A stretch of DNA of 49,695 nucleotides, from positions 1 to 49,695 of the forward strand of contig CBFIIU010000016.1 in the NCBI GenBank assembly GCA_965662735.1. The letters run 5' to 3'. Both the position numbers and the translations under genes were made by a program. The DNA is from JAYODZ01 sp965662735. Lineage in GTDB: Bacteria > Pseudomonadota > Alphaproteobacteria > RS24. This document shows, piece after piece, positions 24,794-33,589 of this stretch. Position 1 is the first letter of the stretch, and each line of letters starts with the position of its first letter. Below the pieces are notes generated by a model that ran no database searches, was not told where the DNA came from, and saw only the letters and a program-made list of their open reading frames with translations.

Positions 24794-26434
24794 ATGCAAG
24801 GATCAATGCAGGACATTCCACTTTTGGTGAACGGAATTCTCGACCATGCGCGCATCTATCACGGCGAACGTGAAATTGTGTCGCGGCTCGTCGAAGGGCC
24901 GATTCATCGTGAGACCTATGCCGATGCGCATTTGCGGGCCCGCAAATTGGCGCAAGCCCTGATGCGCTTAGGCTGCTCTCGCGGCGATGTATTGGCAACC
25001 TTGGCGTGGAACACGCATCGTCATTTGGAAGCCTGGTATGGCATCACCGGTTTGGGCGCGATTTATCATACGCTGAACCCGCGCCTTTTCCCTGAGCAAT
25101 TGGTTTACATTATCAATCACGCCAATGACCGTGTGATCATGACAGATTTGACCTTCGTCCCGATTTTGGAAGGCATTGCCGATCAGATCCCCAATGTGAA
25201 GCACATTATTATTCTTACGGATCGGGCGCATATGCCTGAAACCAGTTTGAAAAATGCGGTCTGTTACGAGGAATTGCTGGACGCGGAAAATGGCGACATG
25301 AACTGGGTGAGCGTCGGTGAAAACGACCCCTGCGGCTTATGCTACACATCGGGAACCACGGGCAATCCGAAAGGGGTTCTGTATTCGCATCGTTCAAATG
25401 TCTTGCACACATTGGTGAGCAATTCGGCGGATGTGATGGGGCTGCGGAGCACCGATGCTGTGTTGCCGGTCGTGCCAATGTTCCATGCGAATGCTTGGGG
25501 CATTGCTTTTTCTGCACCCGCTGTCGGCGCCAAGATTGTTAATCCGGGGCCGAATATGGATGGCGCCAGCATTTATGAACTCTTGGAGGACGAGAAAGTC
25601 AGCTTTACCGCGGCTGTGCCAACTGTTTGGTTGATGCTGTTGCAGCATATGGAAGAGCATAATTTGAAACTTCCCTATTTGAATACAGTGACCATTGGCG
25701 GCTCTGCCGTACCGCGCGTCATGCTCGAGAAATTTGAGCGTGATTATGAAGTCGAAGTGAAGCATGCCTGGGGCATGACCGAGCTTTCGCCCCTTGGTTC
25801 CATTGCCTCGTTTAAATCGGGCATGGAAGATATGAGCTTCGATGAGAAAATGGATATTAAGGTGAAGCAAGGGCGTCCTCCGTATTTGATGGAAATGAAA
25901 ATTACCGATGATGACGGGAATGAGTTGCCACGCGATGGCAAAGCCTTTGGGCACCTTATGGTGCGCGGCCCCTTTGTGGTTGGCGAATATATGAAGGGCG
26001 AGGGCGGCCAAATTCTCGACAAAGATGGCTTTTTCGATACAGGCGATGTCGCCACCTTAGATCCGCTTGGGTTTATGCAAATCACCGATCGCTCGAAAGA
26101 TGTGATCAAGTCGGGCGGTGAATGGATTTCATCCATCGAAATCGAAAACATTGCGGTCGGGCACACCGATGTGGCTGAAGCCGCTGTGATCGGCATTTTC
26201 CATCCGAAATGGGATGAGCGGCCCTTGTTGATTGTCGTGAAGAAAGAAGGCTCAGACCCCTCTAAAGAGGATGTGTTGGCCTATCTGGAGGGCAAGATTG
26301 CTAAATGGTGGATGCCAGATGACGTCGTATTCGTTGATGAAATCCCGCATACAGCAACCGGCAAAATCCAAAAATTGACCTTACGCGAGCAGTTTAAAGA
26401 ATATGTACTGCCGACCGGAGCAGCAGCGGAGTAA
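24794..26434 (+). CDS. Long-chain fatty acid-CoA ligase (AMP-forming)
   Basis: A 546-residue ANL-superfamily acyl-CoA synthetase that activates a fatty acid through an acyl-AMP. P-loop CYTSGTTGNPKG near 182-193, VPMFHANAWG near 227, the A5 motif HAWGMTELSP near 321, A7 FFDTGDVATLD near 415 and the lysine-containing TGKIQKLTLREQ near the C-terminus. It resembles the medium/long-chain ligases annotated FadD or AlkK-like. GGGAGG precedes the ATG at 24794. A DUF1499 gene follows after three bases. Confidence 0.92.
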   Translation: MQGSMQDIPLLVNGILDHARIYHGEREIVSRLVEGPIHRETYADAHLRARKLAQALMRLGCSRGDVLATLAWNTHRHLEAWYGITGLGAIYHTLNPRLFPEQLVYIINHANDRVIMTDLTFVPILEGIADQIPNVKHIIILTDRAHMPETSLKNAVCYEELLDAENGDMNWVSVGENDPCGLCYTSGTTGNPKGVLYSHRSNVLHTLVSNSADVMGLRSTDAVLPVVPMFHANAWGIAFSAPAVGAKIVNPGPNMDGASIYELLEDEKVSFTAAVPTVWLMLLQHMEEHNLKLPYLNTVTIGGSAVPRVMLEKFERDYEVEVKHAWGMTELSPLGSIASFKSGMEDMSFDEKMDIKVKQGRPPYLMEMKITDDDGNELPRDGKAFGHLMVRGPFVVGEYMKGEGGQILDKDGFFDTGDVATLDPLGFMQITDRSKDVIKSGGEWISSIEIENIAVGHTDVAEAAVIGIFHPKWDERPLLIVVKKEGSDPSKEDVLAYLEGKIAKWWMPDDVVFVDEIPHTATGKIQKLTLREQFKEYVLPTGAAAE

Positions 26435-26437
26435 GAA

Positions 26438-27175
26438 ATGATGTCAATTTGGGGCGTCCGCCTGGCCTTTTGTGCGGTTATTATCGCGGCAATCGCGATC
26501 GGTTTGTTTCGCGTCGATATGATCGGATTTCGGGTGCCTCTGCTCGCCGTCGCCGCCTCGGTATTGATCGCGGTGATTGCCTTGCTGTTTTCGGGTATCG
26601 GGATTTTTAATGATGTTGTGTCGAAGACGGCATCTGTTCCGCCTGTGCTGCGCGGGTTAGCCATTATTAGCGCGCTTCTATTGGCGGTGCCCGGTATCTC
26701 GGCCTTGCGCAGTGGTATGTCGAGCCCGCCCATTCATGACGTCTCGACCGATCCGGATGATCCGCCCCTTTTTGAATTTGTGATGGCGGATCGTCGGGCA
26801 TCGGATAATTCATTGGAGTTAGATGCGGCTGTGATTGCGCAGCAGCGTGAGGCCTATCCAGAATTATCATCTGTCCGTCTGCCATTGCCGATTGATCAAG
26901 CAGCAGAAAAAATTCGCGTGGGCATTGCGGCGCAAGGATGGAAAATCTTGGGGGATCGCAAGTTAGGCGCCGATGCCCCAGGCGAGGTGCAAATTGAGGC
27001 CGTGGCGCGCACCCGAATTTTTGGGTTTCGCGACGATCTTGCTTTCCGCTTAAGAAGTTTAGGAGAGGCTGAAACGCTGCTGGATATTCGCTCAGCCTCA
27101 CGGGTTGGCATTTCAGATTTGGGCGCAAATGCCCGCCGTATAACAGGCTTTATCGATACGCTCACTCTTCCGTAA
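26438..27175 (+). CDS. DUF1499 family membrane protein
   Basis: A 245-residue protein with three predicted N-terminal membrane helices (about 5-25, 35-57 and 68-88) and a soluble C-terminal DUF1499 domain (PPIHDVSTDPDDPP near 98-111, then SVRLPLPIDQAAEKIRVGI). DUF1499 proteins are widespread, of unknown function, with the DVSTD motif as hallmark. It begins three bases after the acyl-CoA ligase stop, so the two are probably co-expressed. Its last 14 bases overlap the convergent MBL gene. ATG 26438 and 26441 are both possible. Confidence 0.85.
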   Translation: MMSIWGVRLAFCAVIIAAIAIGLFRVDMIGFRVPLLAVAASVLIAVIALLFSGIGIFNDVVSKTASVPPVLRGLAIISALLLAVPGISALRSGMSSPPIHDVSTDPDDPPLFEFVMADRRASDNSLELDAAVIAQQREAYPELSSVRLPLPIDQAAEKIRVGIAAQGWKILGDRKLGADAPGEVQIEAVARTRIFGFRDDLAFRLRSLGEAETLLDIRSASRVGISDLGANARRITGFIDTLTLP

Positions 27176-28088
27176 GCAGATAATGTCCGTCAAGGCCACG
27201 TCCGGATTGGCAAACAACCCGCTTGCGGGTCATTAAATCTTCCATATGGGCAAAGACGGACAAGGCCGCGGCCGGAAACAGGCGCGGGTCGATCTCCGTA
27301 TAGAGGCGGGGAACCATATCGCCAATGCGGTGAACGCCTTGCGCTAATTGATCGATAATTTGGGCTTCGCGCGCCCGCCGATGGGCGATATAGGCGCGCA
27401 CAAATTCTTGCGGATTATCGATGGCGGGGCCGTGGGTCGGTAAATAACGCTGATCATCGCGCGCCAAAAGCCGATCCAGGGAGTGCATATAGGCAAACAT
27501 ATTGCCCTCTGGCGGCGCCACAATACTGGTCGACCAGCCCATGACATGATCACCCGTGAATAAAGTTTTTTCATTGATCAGAGCAAAACACAGATGGTTC
27601 GCCATGTGTCCGGGCGTATGAATAACCTCAATTTCCCATTGGTCGGTGGCAATCCTGTCGCCATCCTTGAGAATAATATCCGGCGCATAATCGGCATCAT
27701 GTTCTTCATCCAGCTGGATCGGATCGCCCACCGCAGGTGCCGCCATTTGTTCCGTATGGGCCTCAACCGCATAACCGTAAATCGGCGCATTGCATCGCTG
27801 TTGCAAAGGCCGCGCCGCTGGCGAGTGATCGGCGTGCGTGTGCGTGATCAAAATGTGACTAATGCGCTCGTCGGGGCCTAGGGCGTTGCAAATGGCGTCG
27901 ATATGCGCCTCATTGAGCGGACCAGGGTCAATGACGGCAACATCGCCTGTCCCCACCAAATAGGTTCCGGTGCCAGTGAAGGTAAAGGCGCTCGGATTAT
28001 TACAGATCACACGGCGGATCAGCGGCGACATGACCGTCACCTCACCATAGGTAAAGGACATTTCCTTTTTAAAAGGGATAGACGCCAT
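27162..28088 (-). CDS. MBL-fold metallo-hydrolase (LACTB2-like)
   Basis: A 308-residue metallo-beta-lactamase-fold hydrolase. Metal site THTHADHS (His83, His85, Asp87, His88), then HTPGHMANHLCF and LFTGDHVMGW, plus the late HGPAI. The C-terminal 80 residues (ARREAQIID-type helix then a small winged-helix-like region) match the LACTB2 group, whose human member is an endoribonuclease; bacterial roles are unclear. GGGAG lies seven bases before the ATG at 28088. Confidence 0.88.
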   Translation of the reverse strand: MASIPFKKEMSFTYGEVTVMSPLIRRVICNNPSAFTFTGTGTYLVGTGDVAVIDPGPLNEAHIDAICNALGPDERISHILITHTHADHSPAARPLQQRCNAPIYGYAVEAHTEQMAAPAVGDPIQLDEEHDADYAPDIILKDGDRIATDQWEIEVIHTPGHMANHLCFALINEKTLFTGDHVMGWSTSIVAPPEGNMFAYMHSLDRLLARDDQRYLPTHGPAIDNPQEFVRAYIAHRRAREAQIIDQLAQGVHRIGDMVPRLYTEIDPRLFPAAALSVFAHMEDLMTRKRVVCQSGRGLDGHYLLTEE

Positions 28089-28219
28089 TTTGATACTCCC
28101 ACAGCTGATGTTCCTGTCACCTTACGAAAGTCAGCGTAAATAGCAATCATTGCGACCCGACAGGATGATTTTAAACGCGCGTGTTCCTCGACTTTATCAT
28201 TTGACAGCTGTGAATGACA

Positions 28220-28296
28220 TGGTCGGAGTGAGAGGATTTGAACCTCCGACCCCCTCGTCCCGAACGAGGTGCGCTACCAGGCTGCGCCACACTCCG
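28220..28296 (-). tRNA. tRNA-Pro (anticodon CGG)
   Basis: A complete cloverleaf on the minus strand: acceptor CGGAGTG/CACTCCG, D-arm GCGCAGCCTGGTAGCGC, anticodon stem CCTCG/CGAGG with loop TTCGGGA (anticodon CGG), T-arm GGAGGTTCAAATCCTC, discriminator A and encoded CCA. 77 bases including CCA. Confidence 0.97.
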
Positions 28297-28315
28297 ATTT
28301 TGCGTGTATCCCTCA

Positions 28316-28344
28316 TATATACCGATATGCTTTTTTATTGCCAA
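28316..28344 (-). promoter_or_regulatory. Promoter of tRNA-Pro
   Basis: On the minus strand TTGGCA (28344-28339), 17 bp, TATATA (28321-28316), about 20 bases before the mature 5' end of the tRNA. Confidence 0.65.
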
Positions 28345-28470
28345 GAGCGTTGCGTCGACCGCTTGCATGAAATTTTTCATTGGCTAAACTGCCCGCATCG
28401 TCGGCGGCTCAGAGAAATGATGATCTGAGACGCTCCACTCCCTTTCGCTGGAAATTTGAGAGAAACAAAA

Positions 28471-29529
28471 ATGGGAAGAACCTTAAAAATTATACTCGGC
28501 GCTGCCGTTATTTTAGCGCTTGCATGGCTTACCTTATCGCCTGTGCCTTTTGAGCCAGAGCCCACGCCAATGGCTCCGAGCCGCGCCGGCACGGAACCGT
28601 TTATCAATAATAATATCCTGAGCACGGCTCAAAGTCTCGACACCGGCCATGGCCCAGAAGGCGTCGCCTTTGATGCGCAAGGGCGTTTGGTGACCGGTCT
28701 CGAAGATGGCCGGATCGTTCGTCGCTATGCTGATGGCACCCTTGAAACGCTCGGCAATACGGAAGGGCGCCCGCTGGGCCTCGAATATGACCGTCAGGGT
28801 CGGTTGATTATTGCTGATGCCTTTAAGGGGCTTTTGGCTCTGAATGCGGATGGCGAGATCAGCGTTCTCGTCAATAGTTTTGAGGGCAAGCCGATGCTCT
28901 TTGTCGACGATCTCGCTATTGGCCCCGATGGCCGTATTTGGTTCTCGGATGCCTCACAGCTTTACCCCATGGGCACAGAGATGGATGAGATTTTCGACTC
29001 GCGTCATACAGGTCGCCTCTTTGTTTATAATCCGGCAAATCAAGAGACATCGCTCGTGGCCGACAACCTCTCCTTCGCCAATGGTGTGGCGCTTGATCAG
29101 GCGGGTCAGTTCGTTTTGGTCAATGAAACGATGATGGCGCGAATTACGCGTGTCTGGATTGATGGGCCCAAAGCGGGTCAGCGGGACATCTTTATTGATG
29201 GCCTGCCAGGCTTTCCCGATAATATCACCGAGGCCCCCAATGGCGATTTCTGGTTGTCCATCGTCGCGCCTCGCTCGGCCATGCTGGACGCCATTGTGAG
29301 CAGCGCATTCTTGCGGAAACTGGGCTGGCGCCTGTCGCAAGTCATTAACCCGCCTTTGTCAAAACATGTGTGGGCCGTGCGCTTGGGGCCTGATGGTGAG
29401 GTGAAGCAAGTTCTCGACGATAATACCGGCTTCATGATGATGATGACCAGTGTTCTCGAGCATGAAAACACCCTCTATCTGGGCTCGCTGGCTCATAATT
29501 CGGTTCGGTACATCCCCTTGGCTGAATAA
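28471..29529 (+). CDS. SMP-30/strictosidine synthase-like beta-propeller protein
   Basis: A 352-residue protein with one N-terminal membrane anchor (about 4-24, IILGAAVILALAWLTLSP) and a six-bladed beta-propeller domain facing the periplasm. Repeated blade sequences include GPEGVAFDAQGRLVTG, GRPLGLEYDRQGRLIIAD, DDLAIGPDGRIWFSD and FANGVALDQAGQFVLV. It resembles the APMAP/strictosidine-synthase-like branch, calcium-dependent esterase or lactonase relatives; reaction unknown. I take ATG 28471 as start; an upstream TTG at 28456 is less likely. Confidence 0.85.
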   Translation: MGRTLKIILGAAVILALAWLTLSPVPFEPEPTPMAPSRAGTEPFINNNILSTAQSLDTGHGPEGVAFDAQGRLVTGLEDGRIVRRYADGTLETLGNTEGRPLGLEYDRQGRLIIADAFKGLLALNADGEISVLVNSFEGKPMLFVDDLAIGPDGRIWFSDASQLYPMGTEMDEIFDSRHTGRLFVYNPANQETSLVADNLSFANGVALDQAGQFVLVNETMMARITRVWIDGPKAGQRDIFIDGLPGFPDNITEAPNGDFWLSIVAPRSAMLDAIVSSAFLRKLGWRLSQVINPPLSKHVWAVRLGPDGEVKQVLDDNTGFMMMMTSVLEHENTLYLGSLAHNSVRYIPLAE

Positions 29530-29560
29530 GCCAAGATCTGATCTACCGATCATTGGAGGT

Positions 29561-29591
29561 GAGGCAGGCTGTTGGTTAAACGGCTTGCCTC
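29561..29591 (+). terminator. Possible terminator hairpin after the SMP-30-like gene
   Basis: GAGGCAGGC (29561-29569) and GCTTGCCTC (29583-29591) form a 9-bp stem with one G-T pair and a 13-base loop, 31 bases after the stop. The T-run (29609-29614) is well separated, so function is uncertain. Confidence 0.35.
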
Positions 29592-29702
29592 CCGCTTTGG
29601 GGCGCGATTTTTTCGGATTGGCTGGCGATGTCTCAGAAGTTAAATATTATTTGCGTCAGGGGCTAGACCCGTGCGGCAAAGTTAAGTAATTTCGCCTTCG
29701 AT

Positions 29703-29777
<75 letters not shown>

Positions 29778-29862
29778 CCTTTCTCGGCATTTTATACAGC
29801 ACTTTTAACGGCACACTTTGCATCACTTTTTGCGCCGCTTTTCGCGGTACTTTTGCGCCAAA
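29778..29862 (+). repeat. Degenerate CACTTTT array after tRNA-Gln
   Basis: Imperfect copies of (G)CACTTTT separated by GC-rich bits: GCATTTT, GCACTTTT, CACACTTT, CACTTTTT, GCTTTT, ACTTTT, at spacings of about 10-14 bases. The sense strand is pyrimidine-rich (by hand count about 25 C against 15 G in 87 bases). Confidence 0.55.
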
Positions 29863-29887
29863 TGTAGAGAGAGCCAGGCCTTACTGG

Positions 29888-30454
29888 TTACGCCTTGGTG
29901 CGATTGGGCGGCGTGTCTTTGGCAAACTCGGCCATTAATTCCTCTGGATTTAGTCGATAAATACCAGCTTGGTAATTTTTGGCGTTTTGCGCATAAAACA
30001 AGGCGTTAAACCGATTAGCCTCGCCACAATCGCGTTCGGCAATCACTTTGGCCGGAGCGCCTGCAATGACAACATTATCCGGAAAAACAGTATTTTCGGT
30101 CACGATCGCGTGGCCGGCAACGATTGAATTCTGGCCGATGACACTACCATCCATCAAAGTTGCGTTAATGCCGATCAGGCATTGATTGCCTACTGTGCAG
30201 CCGTGTAGCGTGACATGATGGGTGATCGAGCAATCGTCGCCAATGATTGTGGGCGTGTGCGCACCAACATGAACCATCACAAAATCTTGGATATTGGTGC
30301 GAGCGCCGATTTTGATCTCATACATTTCAGCGCGCATCACAACTTGAGGCCAGACCGAACTATTGGCCCCGATTGTGACCTTGCCATAAATCTGCGCGGT
30401 TTCATGAATGTAAGCGCTAGCGTCAACGGAGATATCGGGACCATGGAGCGGCAT
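29888..30454 (-). CDS. Gamma-carbonic-anhydrase-like hexapeptide protein
   Basis: A 188-residue left-handed beta-helix protein of the gamma-CA/YrdA/PaaY group; trimeric, metal at the subunit interface. Candidate metal ligands His62 (MVHVG), His79 and His84 (ITHHVTLHGC). Hexapeptide repeats run from about 10 to 140 (IGANSSV, IGARTNI, IGDDCSI, VGNQCLI, IGQNSIV), with the usual AGAPAKVI end. Carbonic anhydrase activity varies in this family and is not proven by sequence. The gene begins 12 bases after the CDP-alcohol phosphatidyltransferase stop. Confidence 0.9.
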   Translation of the reverse strand: MPLHGPDISVDASAYIHETAQIYGKVTIGANSSVWPQVVMRAEMYEIKIGARTNIQDFVMVHVGAHTPTIIGDDCSITHHVTLHGCTVGNQCLIGINATLMDGSVIGQNSIVAGHAIVTENTVFPDNVVIAGAPAKVIAERDCGEANRFNALFYAQNAKNYQAGIYRLNPEELMAEFAKDTPPNRTKA

Positions 30455-30466
30455 TGGGGTTTCCTT

Positions 30467-31078
30467 TCACTCAGAGGACGTATCAGACAAGATTTGCCAG
30501 CTGGTGACAAGACGCCCCAGCACCGATAAGAACACCAGCCCGGAAAAAAGAAGAGCGAGGGTCGCAAATTGCGCGGGCCAAATGAGGCAGGCGGAAAAAA
30601 ATAAGATGGTCTCCGTGCCCTCGGCTAAACCGCTCAGATAGAAGAAGCTTTTTTTGCCTTGCGCCTCGGTCGTGAGTTGGCGCTTTTCAGCCATGGTTGC
30701 AAAAGCGAGGAAGACGGTCATCGACATGGCAAAGCTCGATAGAAGCACAGCGCCGCTCCACGCGGTTTCCGGCATGCACCAAATGAAAGCGAGGGGCAGG
30801 GCGGCCCATAGAATGAAATCGCTTGAGATATCCAGAAACGCCCCCAAATCAGAGCTTTCGTTGCGCGCCCGGGCGACGGCCCCATCGAGGCCATCGCAGA
30901 TCCGATTGAGCCATAGAAAAAGGAGCGCGAGGGTAAATTCTTGCACCGCCACAAGCGCGATACACACCACTCCGAGGGCAAACCCGATCAAGGTGACCTG
31001 AAGGGCAGAGCAGGGGACCTGCGGTGCTATATAATTGAGGGGCGGGTCAATCACACGCCGCGCCATCGCATCTAGCAT
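30467..31078 (-). CDS. CDP-alcohol phosphatidyltransferase family protein
   Basis: A 203-residue inner-membrane enzyme with about five to six helices. The complete family signature D-G-x2-A-R-x8-G-x3-D-x3-D is present, from D65 (DGAVAR) to D87 (GAFLDISSD). Such enzymes move a phosphatidyl or related group from a CDP-alcohol to an acceptor alcohol in phospholipid synthesis; the short length and lone position do not decide between PgsA-like and other types. AGGGG precedes the ATG at 31078. Likely co-transcribed with the downstream gamma-CA-like gene. Confidence 0.88.
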   Translation of the reverse strand: MLDAMARRVIDPPLNYIAPQVPCSALQVTLIGFALGVVCIALVAVQEFTLALLFLWLNRICDGLDGAVARARNESSDLGAFLDISSDFILWAALPLAFIWCMPETAWSGAVLLSSFAMSMTVFLAFATMAEKRQLTTEAQGKKSFFYLSGLAEGTETILFFSACLIWPAQFATLALLFSGLVFLSVLGRLVTSWQILSDTSSE

Positions 31079-31145
31079 ATTATCCCCTGCGCTTGATTAA
31101 GACTGCTCATGGCCCCTCATGAAGACGGGATTAAGGCGGTCTGCC

Positions 31146-32156
31146 TTAACCTGCGCGCTGATTGAGGCTTGCCACGGCGTCGTCAAATTCCGTGGAGAGC
31201 TGTTCGACAATATCGGCGATGGGGACAACCGAACCGATGCCGCCAATGCCTTGCCCGCATCCCCAAATATCTTTCCACGCTTTGCTGTCGGTATTGCCGC
31301 CGGATCCAAAATCCATGGTCGATTTGTCGGCTTCGGGCAAATTATCAGGATCGAGGCCAGCCGCTTTAACGGATGGTTTGAGGTAATTGCCATGAACGCC
31401 TGTGAACAAAGACGAATAGACAATGTCATCGGCCGCAGAGTCGACAAGCATTTGCTTGTAACCCGGGTCGGCATTGGCCTCAGCCGAGGCGATAAAGCGC
31501 GAGCCCATATANNNNNNNNNNNNNNNNNNNNNNNNNNNNNNNNNNNNNNNNNNNNNNNNNNNNNNNNNNNNNNNNNNNNNNNNNNNNNNNNNNNNNNNNN
31601 NNNNNNNNNNNGACAGCAAAATTGTGCCATCAAACCATTGTTTCACTTCGCGTACCAAAGCAAAGGGGCTGAGCGTTCCGGCATGGCCACCAGCGCCTGT
31701 GCAGACCAATATGAGGCCGTCGACCCCTTGTTCAGCGGCTTTCTGCGCATGTTTAACATTAATGACATCGTGGTAGACAACGCCCCCATAGCTGTGGGCG
31801 GCTTTCACAATATCTGCAGGGGGGCGCAAACTGGTGATGATAATGGGCACCTCATTTTCCACGCAGGTTTCCATATCTTCGAATAAGCGCCCATTGGAGC
31901 TGTGACAGATTTGGTTGACGGCGAAGGGAGCAACCGGCTTATCCGGGTTTTCTTCTTTATAGGCGCCCAGCTCGTCTTTAATGCGCTTGATCCACTCATC
32001 CAAAACAGGTTGGGGACGGGCGTTTAAGGCGGGGAAAGACCCAACAATCCCGGCCTTGCATTGGGCAATGACGAGCTCTGGCCCCGAAACAATGAAAAGT
32101 GGCGATCCGACAACCGGAATGCGCGTATTATTTTTGATAAAATCGGGGATGGCCAT
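31146..32156 (-). CDS. Nitronate monooxygenase family protein, interrupted by an assembly gap
   Basis: An FMN TIM-barrel enzyme of the nitronate monooxygenase/2-nitropropane dioxygenase family. N-terminus MAIPDFIKNNTRIPVVGSPL, central CTGAGGHAGTLSPFALV with the expected histidine, and YMGSRFIASAEA after the gap. The 100 N at 31512-31611 remove the FMN phosphate-binding loop: the left side ends ILLS and the right side resumes with YMGSRF. Relatives have about 20 residues here, so the true missing stretch is likely near 61 bases rather than 100; the frame agrees on both sides. GAGGAG precedes the ATG at 32156. Confidence 0.88.
   Translation of the reverse strand: MAIPDFIKNNTRIPVVGSPLFIVSGPELVIAQCKAGIVGSFPALNARPQPVLDEWIKRIKDELGAYKEENPDKPVAPFAVNQICHSSNGRLFEDMETCVENEVPIIITSLRPPADIVKAAHSYGGVVYHDVINVKHAQKAAEQGVDGLILVCTGAGGHAGTLSPFALVREVKQWFDGTILLXXXXXXXXXXXXXXXXXXXXXXXXXXXXXXXXXXYMGSRFIASAEANADPGYKQMLVDSAADDIVYSSLFTGVHGNYLKPSVKAAGLDPDNLPEADKSTMDFGSGGNTDSKAWKDIWGCGQGIGGIGSVVPIADIVEQLSTEFDDAVASLNQRAG
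31512..31611. other. Assembly gap of 100 N
   Basis: Exactly 100 N, the usual placeholder for a gap of unknown size; the real length is probably shorter, judged from the protein family it interrupts. Confidence 0.98.
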
Positions 32157-32302
32157 GTCCTTACTCCTCAGTCAAATTATGATGGTCACGCAAAGGTGAC
32201 TTGCTTTAAAGATAAGTCGATTATCAATTTGTCCAGTGTGACGCTTATCCGAAAAGCCCAGAAGTCGTCAACTTGTCGCATCCACAGCCCCTTTCACAGA
32301 CC

Positions 32303-33559
32303 CTAGCCAGTGATCGGGCCAGAAGGCTCGACCAACGCCGCATAAACCAATTGTTGAAGTTGTGGGCGTATTGGATAGGTGCCCGATGGCATCATTTGGG
32401 TGAAGAAGACAACCGAAATGCCATTGATCGGGTCATTCCAAAAAAATGTGCTGGCAAGCCCACCCCATGAATAATTGCCATGATAGGACACGGTGGGGGT
32501 CATGGCGGCATCTGCCACCACCGAGAAGCCGAGGCCAAAGCCAATGCCCTGATAGCTGACCTCGGAAAAACTTCCCGAAGCCCGCGTGGCGAGCGTCTCA
32601 TTATCGGGTAAATGGTTTGATGTCATAAAAGCGATGGTTGATGGGCTTAACAGTCTTACGCCATCGAGCATGCCGCCTTGGTGCAAGAATTGGCAGAAGC
32701 GCAAATAATCATGCATGGTCGACACCAAACCGCCGCCGCCCGACATAAAGCGACGCCCCTGCCGATAAACGGTTTTCTCGGGACTGTCGGCGAGCGTGAT
32801 TTTTCCTGATAAGGGATCGCGACTATAATTATTCACCAGACGATCCATCTGGTCTTCCGCCAGCGTGAAAAAGGTGTCGTTCATGCCGAGTGGTAAGAGA
32901 ATATCATCATAGAAATATTGATCGAGGGATTTGCCCGAAATCAATTCAATTAATCGCCCACACACATCTGTCGAGATCGAATAGTTCCAGCGTGTGCCGG
33001 GCGAGAACAGCAAGGGTAATTCGCACACCTGATCGCAAAATTCCTCCAAATTATATTTTTCAGAGCGTGCGCCATTTATTTTGGCGTTTCGGTATAGCGC
33101 GTCCACCGGCGTTTCCATCATGAAATCATAGGTCAGGCCAGATTGATGCGTCAGGAGGTCGTGGATGGTCACCTCGCGCTCGGCGTCGCGTGTGGTGTAT
33201 TCACGTGCCGTGCCGGTGTCGAAGACTTTGAGTCCTTTAAAGGCTGGAATAAATTTGGACACAGGATCGTAAAGTTGAAATTTCCCTTTTTCATAGAGCA
33301 TCATGAGGCCGACACTGGTGATCGGCTTGGTCATGGAATAAATCCGAAAGAGCGAGTGGGCATCCGGTGTAAAGCCGCCGTCAAACGCGCTGTGTCCGGC
33401 CCAATGATCATATACAATATGTCCATGCCGCATGACTGTAATGCCGATATTCGGCAACCGACCTTTGTCCAAATAGCTGTGAAAATAGGAGCCAATATGC
33501 GCCATGCGCTCGGGATCAAACCCCATATTTTGCGCTGTTTCGCTCGGAAATGCAGACAT
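32303..33559 (-). CDS. Serine hydrolase, class C beta-lactamase family
   Basis: A 418-residue protein of the beta-lactamase/penicillin-binding-like esterase family. Active-site S-x-x-K is SMTK (Ser75, Lys78); the second motif tyrosine is in RWNYSIST; LLTHQSGLTYDF is a further hallmark. No signal peptide is visible, so a cytoplasmic esterase is more likely than a secreted lactamase (EstB-like). The gene is 30 bases after oligopeptidase B and probably part of the msrB-ptrB-hydrolase group on the minus strand. Confidence 0.9.
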   Translation of the reverse strand: MSAFPSETAQNMGFDPERMAHIGSYFHSYLDKGRLPNIGITVMRHGHIVYDHWAGHSAFDGGFTPDAHSLFRIYSMTKPITSVGLMMLYEKGKFQLYDPVSKFIPAFKGLKVFDTGTAREYTTRDAEREVTIHDLLTHQSGLTYDFMMETPVDALYRNAKINGARSEKYNLEEFCDQVCELPLLFSPGTRWNYSISTDVCGRLIELISGKSLDQYFYDDILLPLGMNDTFFTLAEDQMDRLVNNYSRDPLSGKITLADSPEKTVYRQGRRFMSGGGGLVSTMHDYLRFCQFLHQGGMLDGVRLLSPSTIAFMTSNHLPDNETLATRASGSFSEVSYQGIGFGLGFSVVADAAMTPTVSYHGNYSWGGLASTFFWNDPINGISVVFFTQMMPSGTYPIRPQLQQLVYAALVEPSGPITG

Positions 33560-33589
33560 AGAGAACCTCTTCTTGATGGCAACGAAAAT

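Noticed and set aside
31119..31886. Plus-strand open frame across the N gap
   Set aside because: Antisense to nitronate monooxygenase, and continuity depends on the arbitrary gap length.
32303..33559. Antibiotic-resistance beta-lactamase
   Set aside because: The SxxK family motif is present, but there is no signal peptide and the sequence looks like the EstB-type esterase branch.
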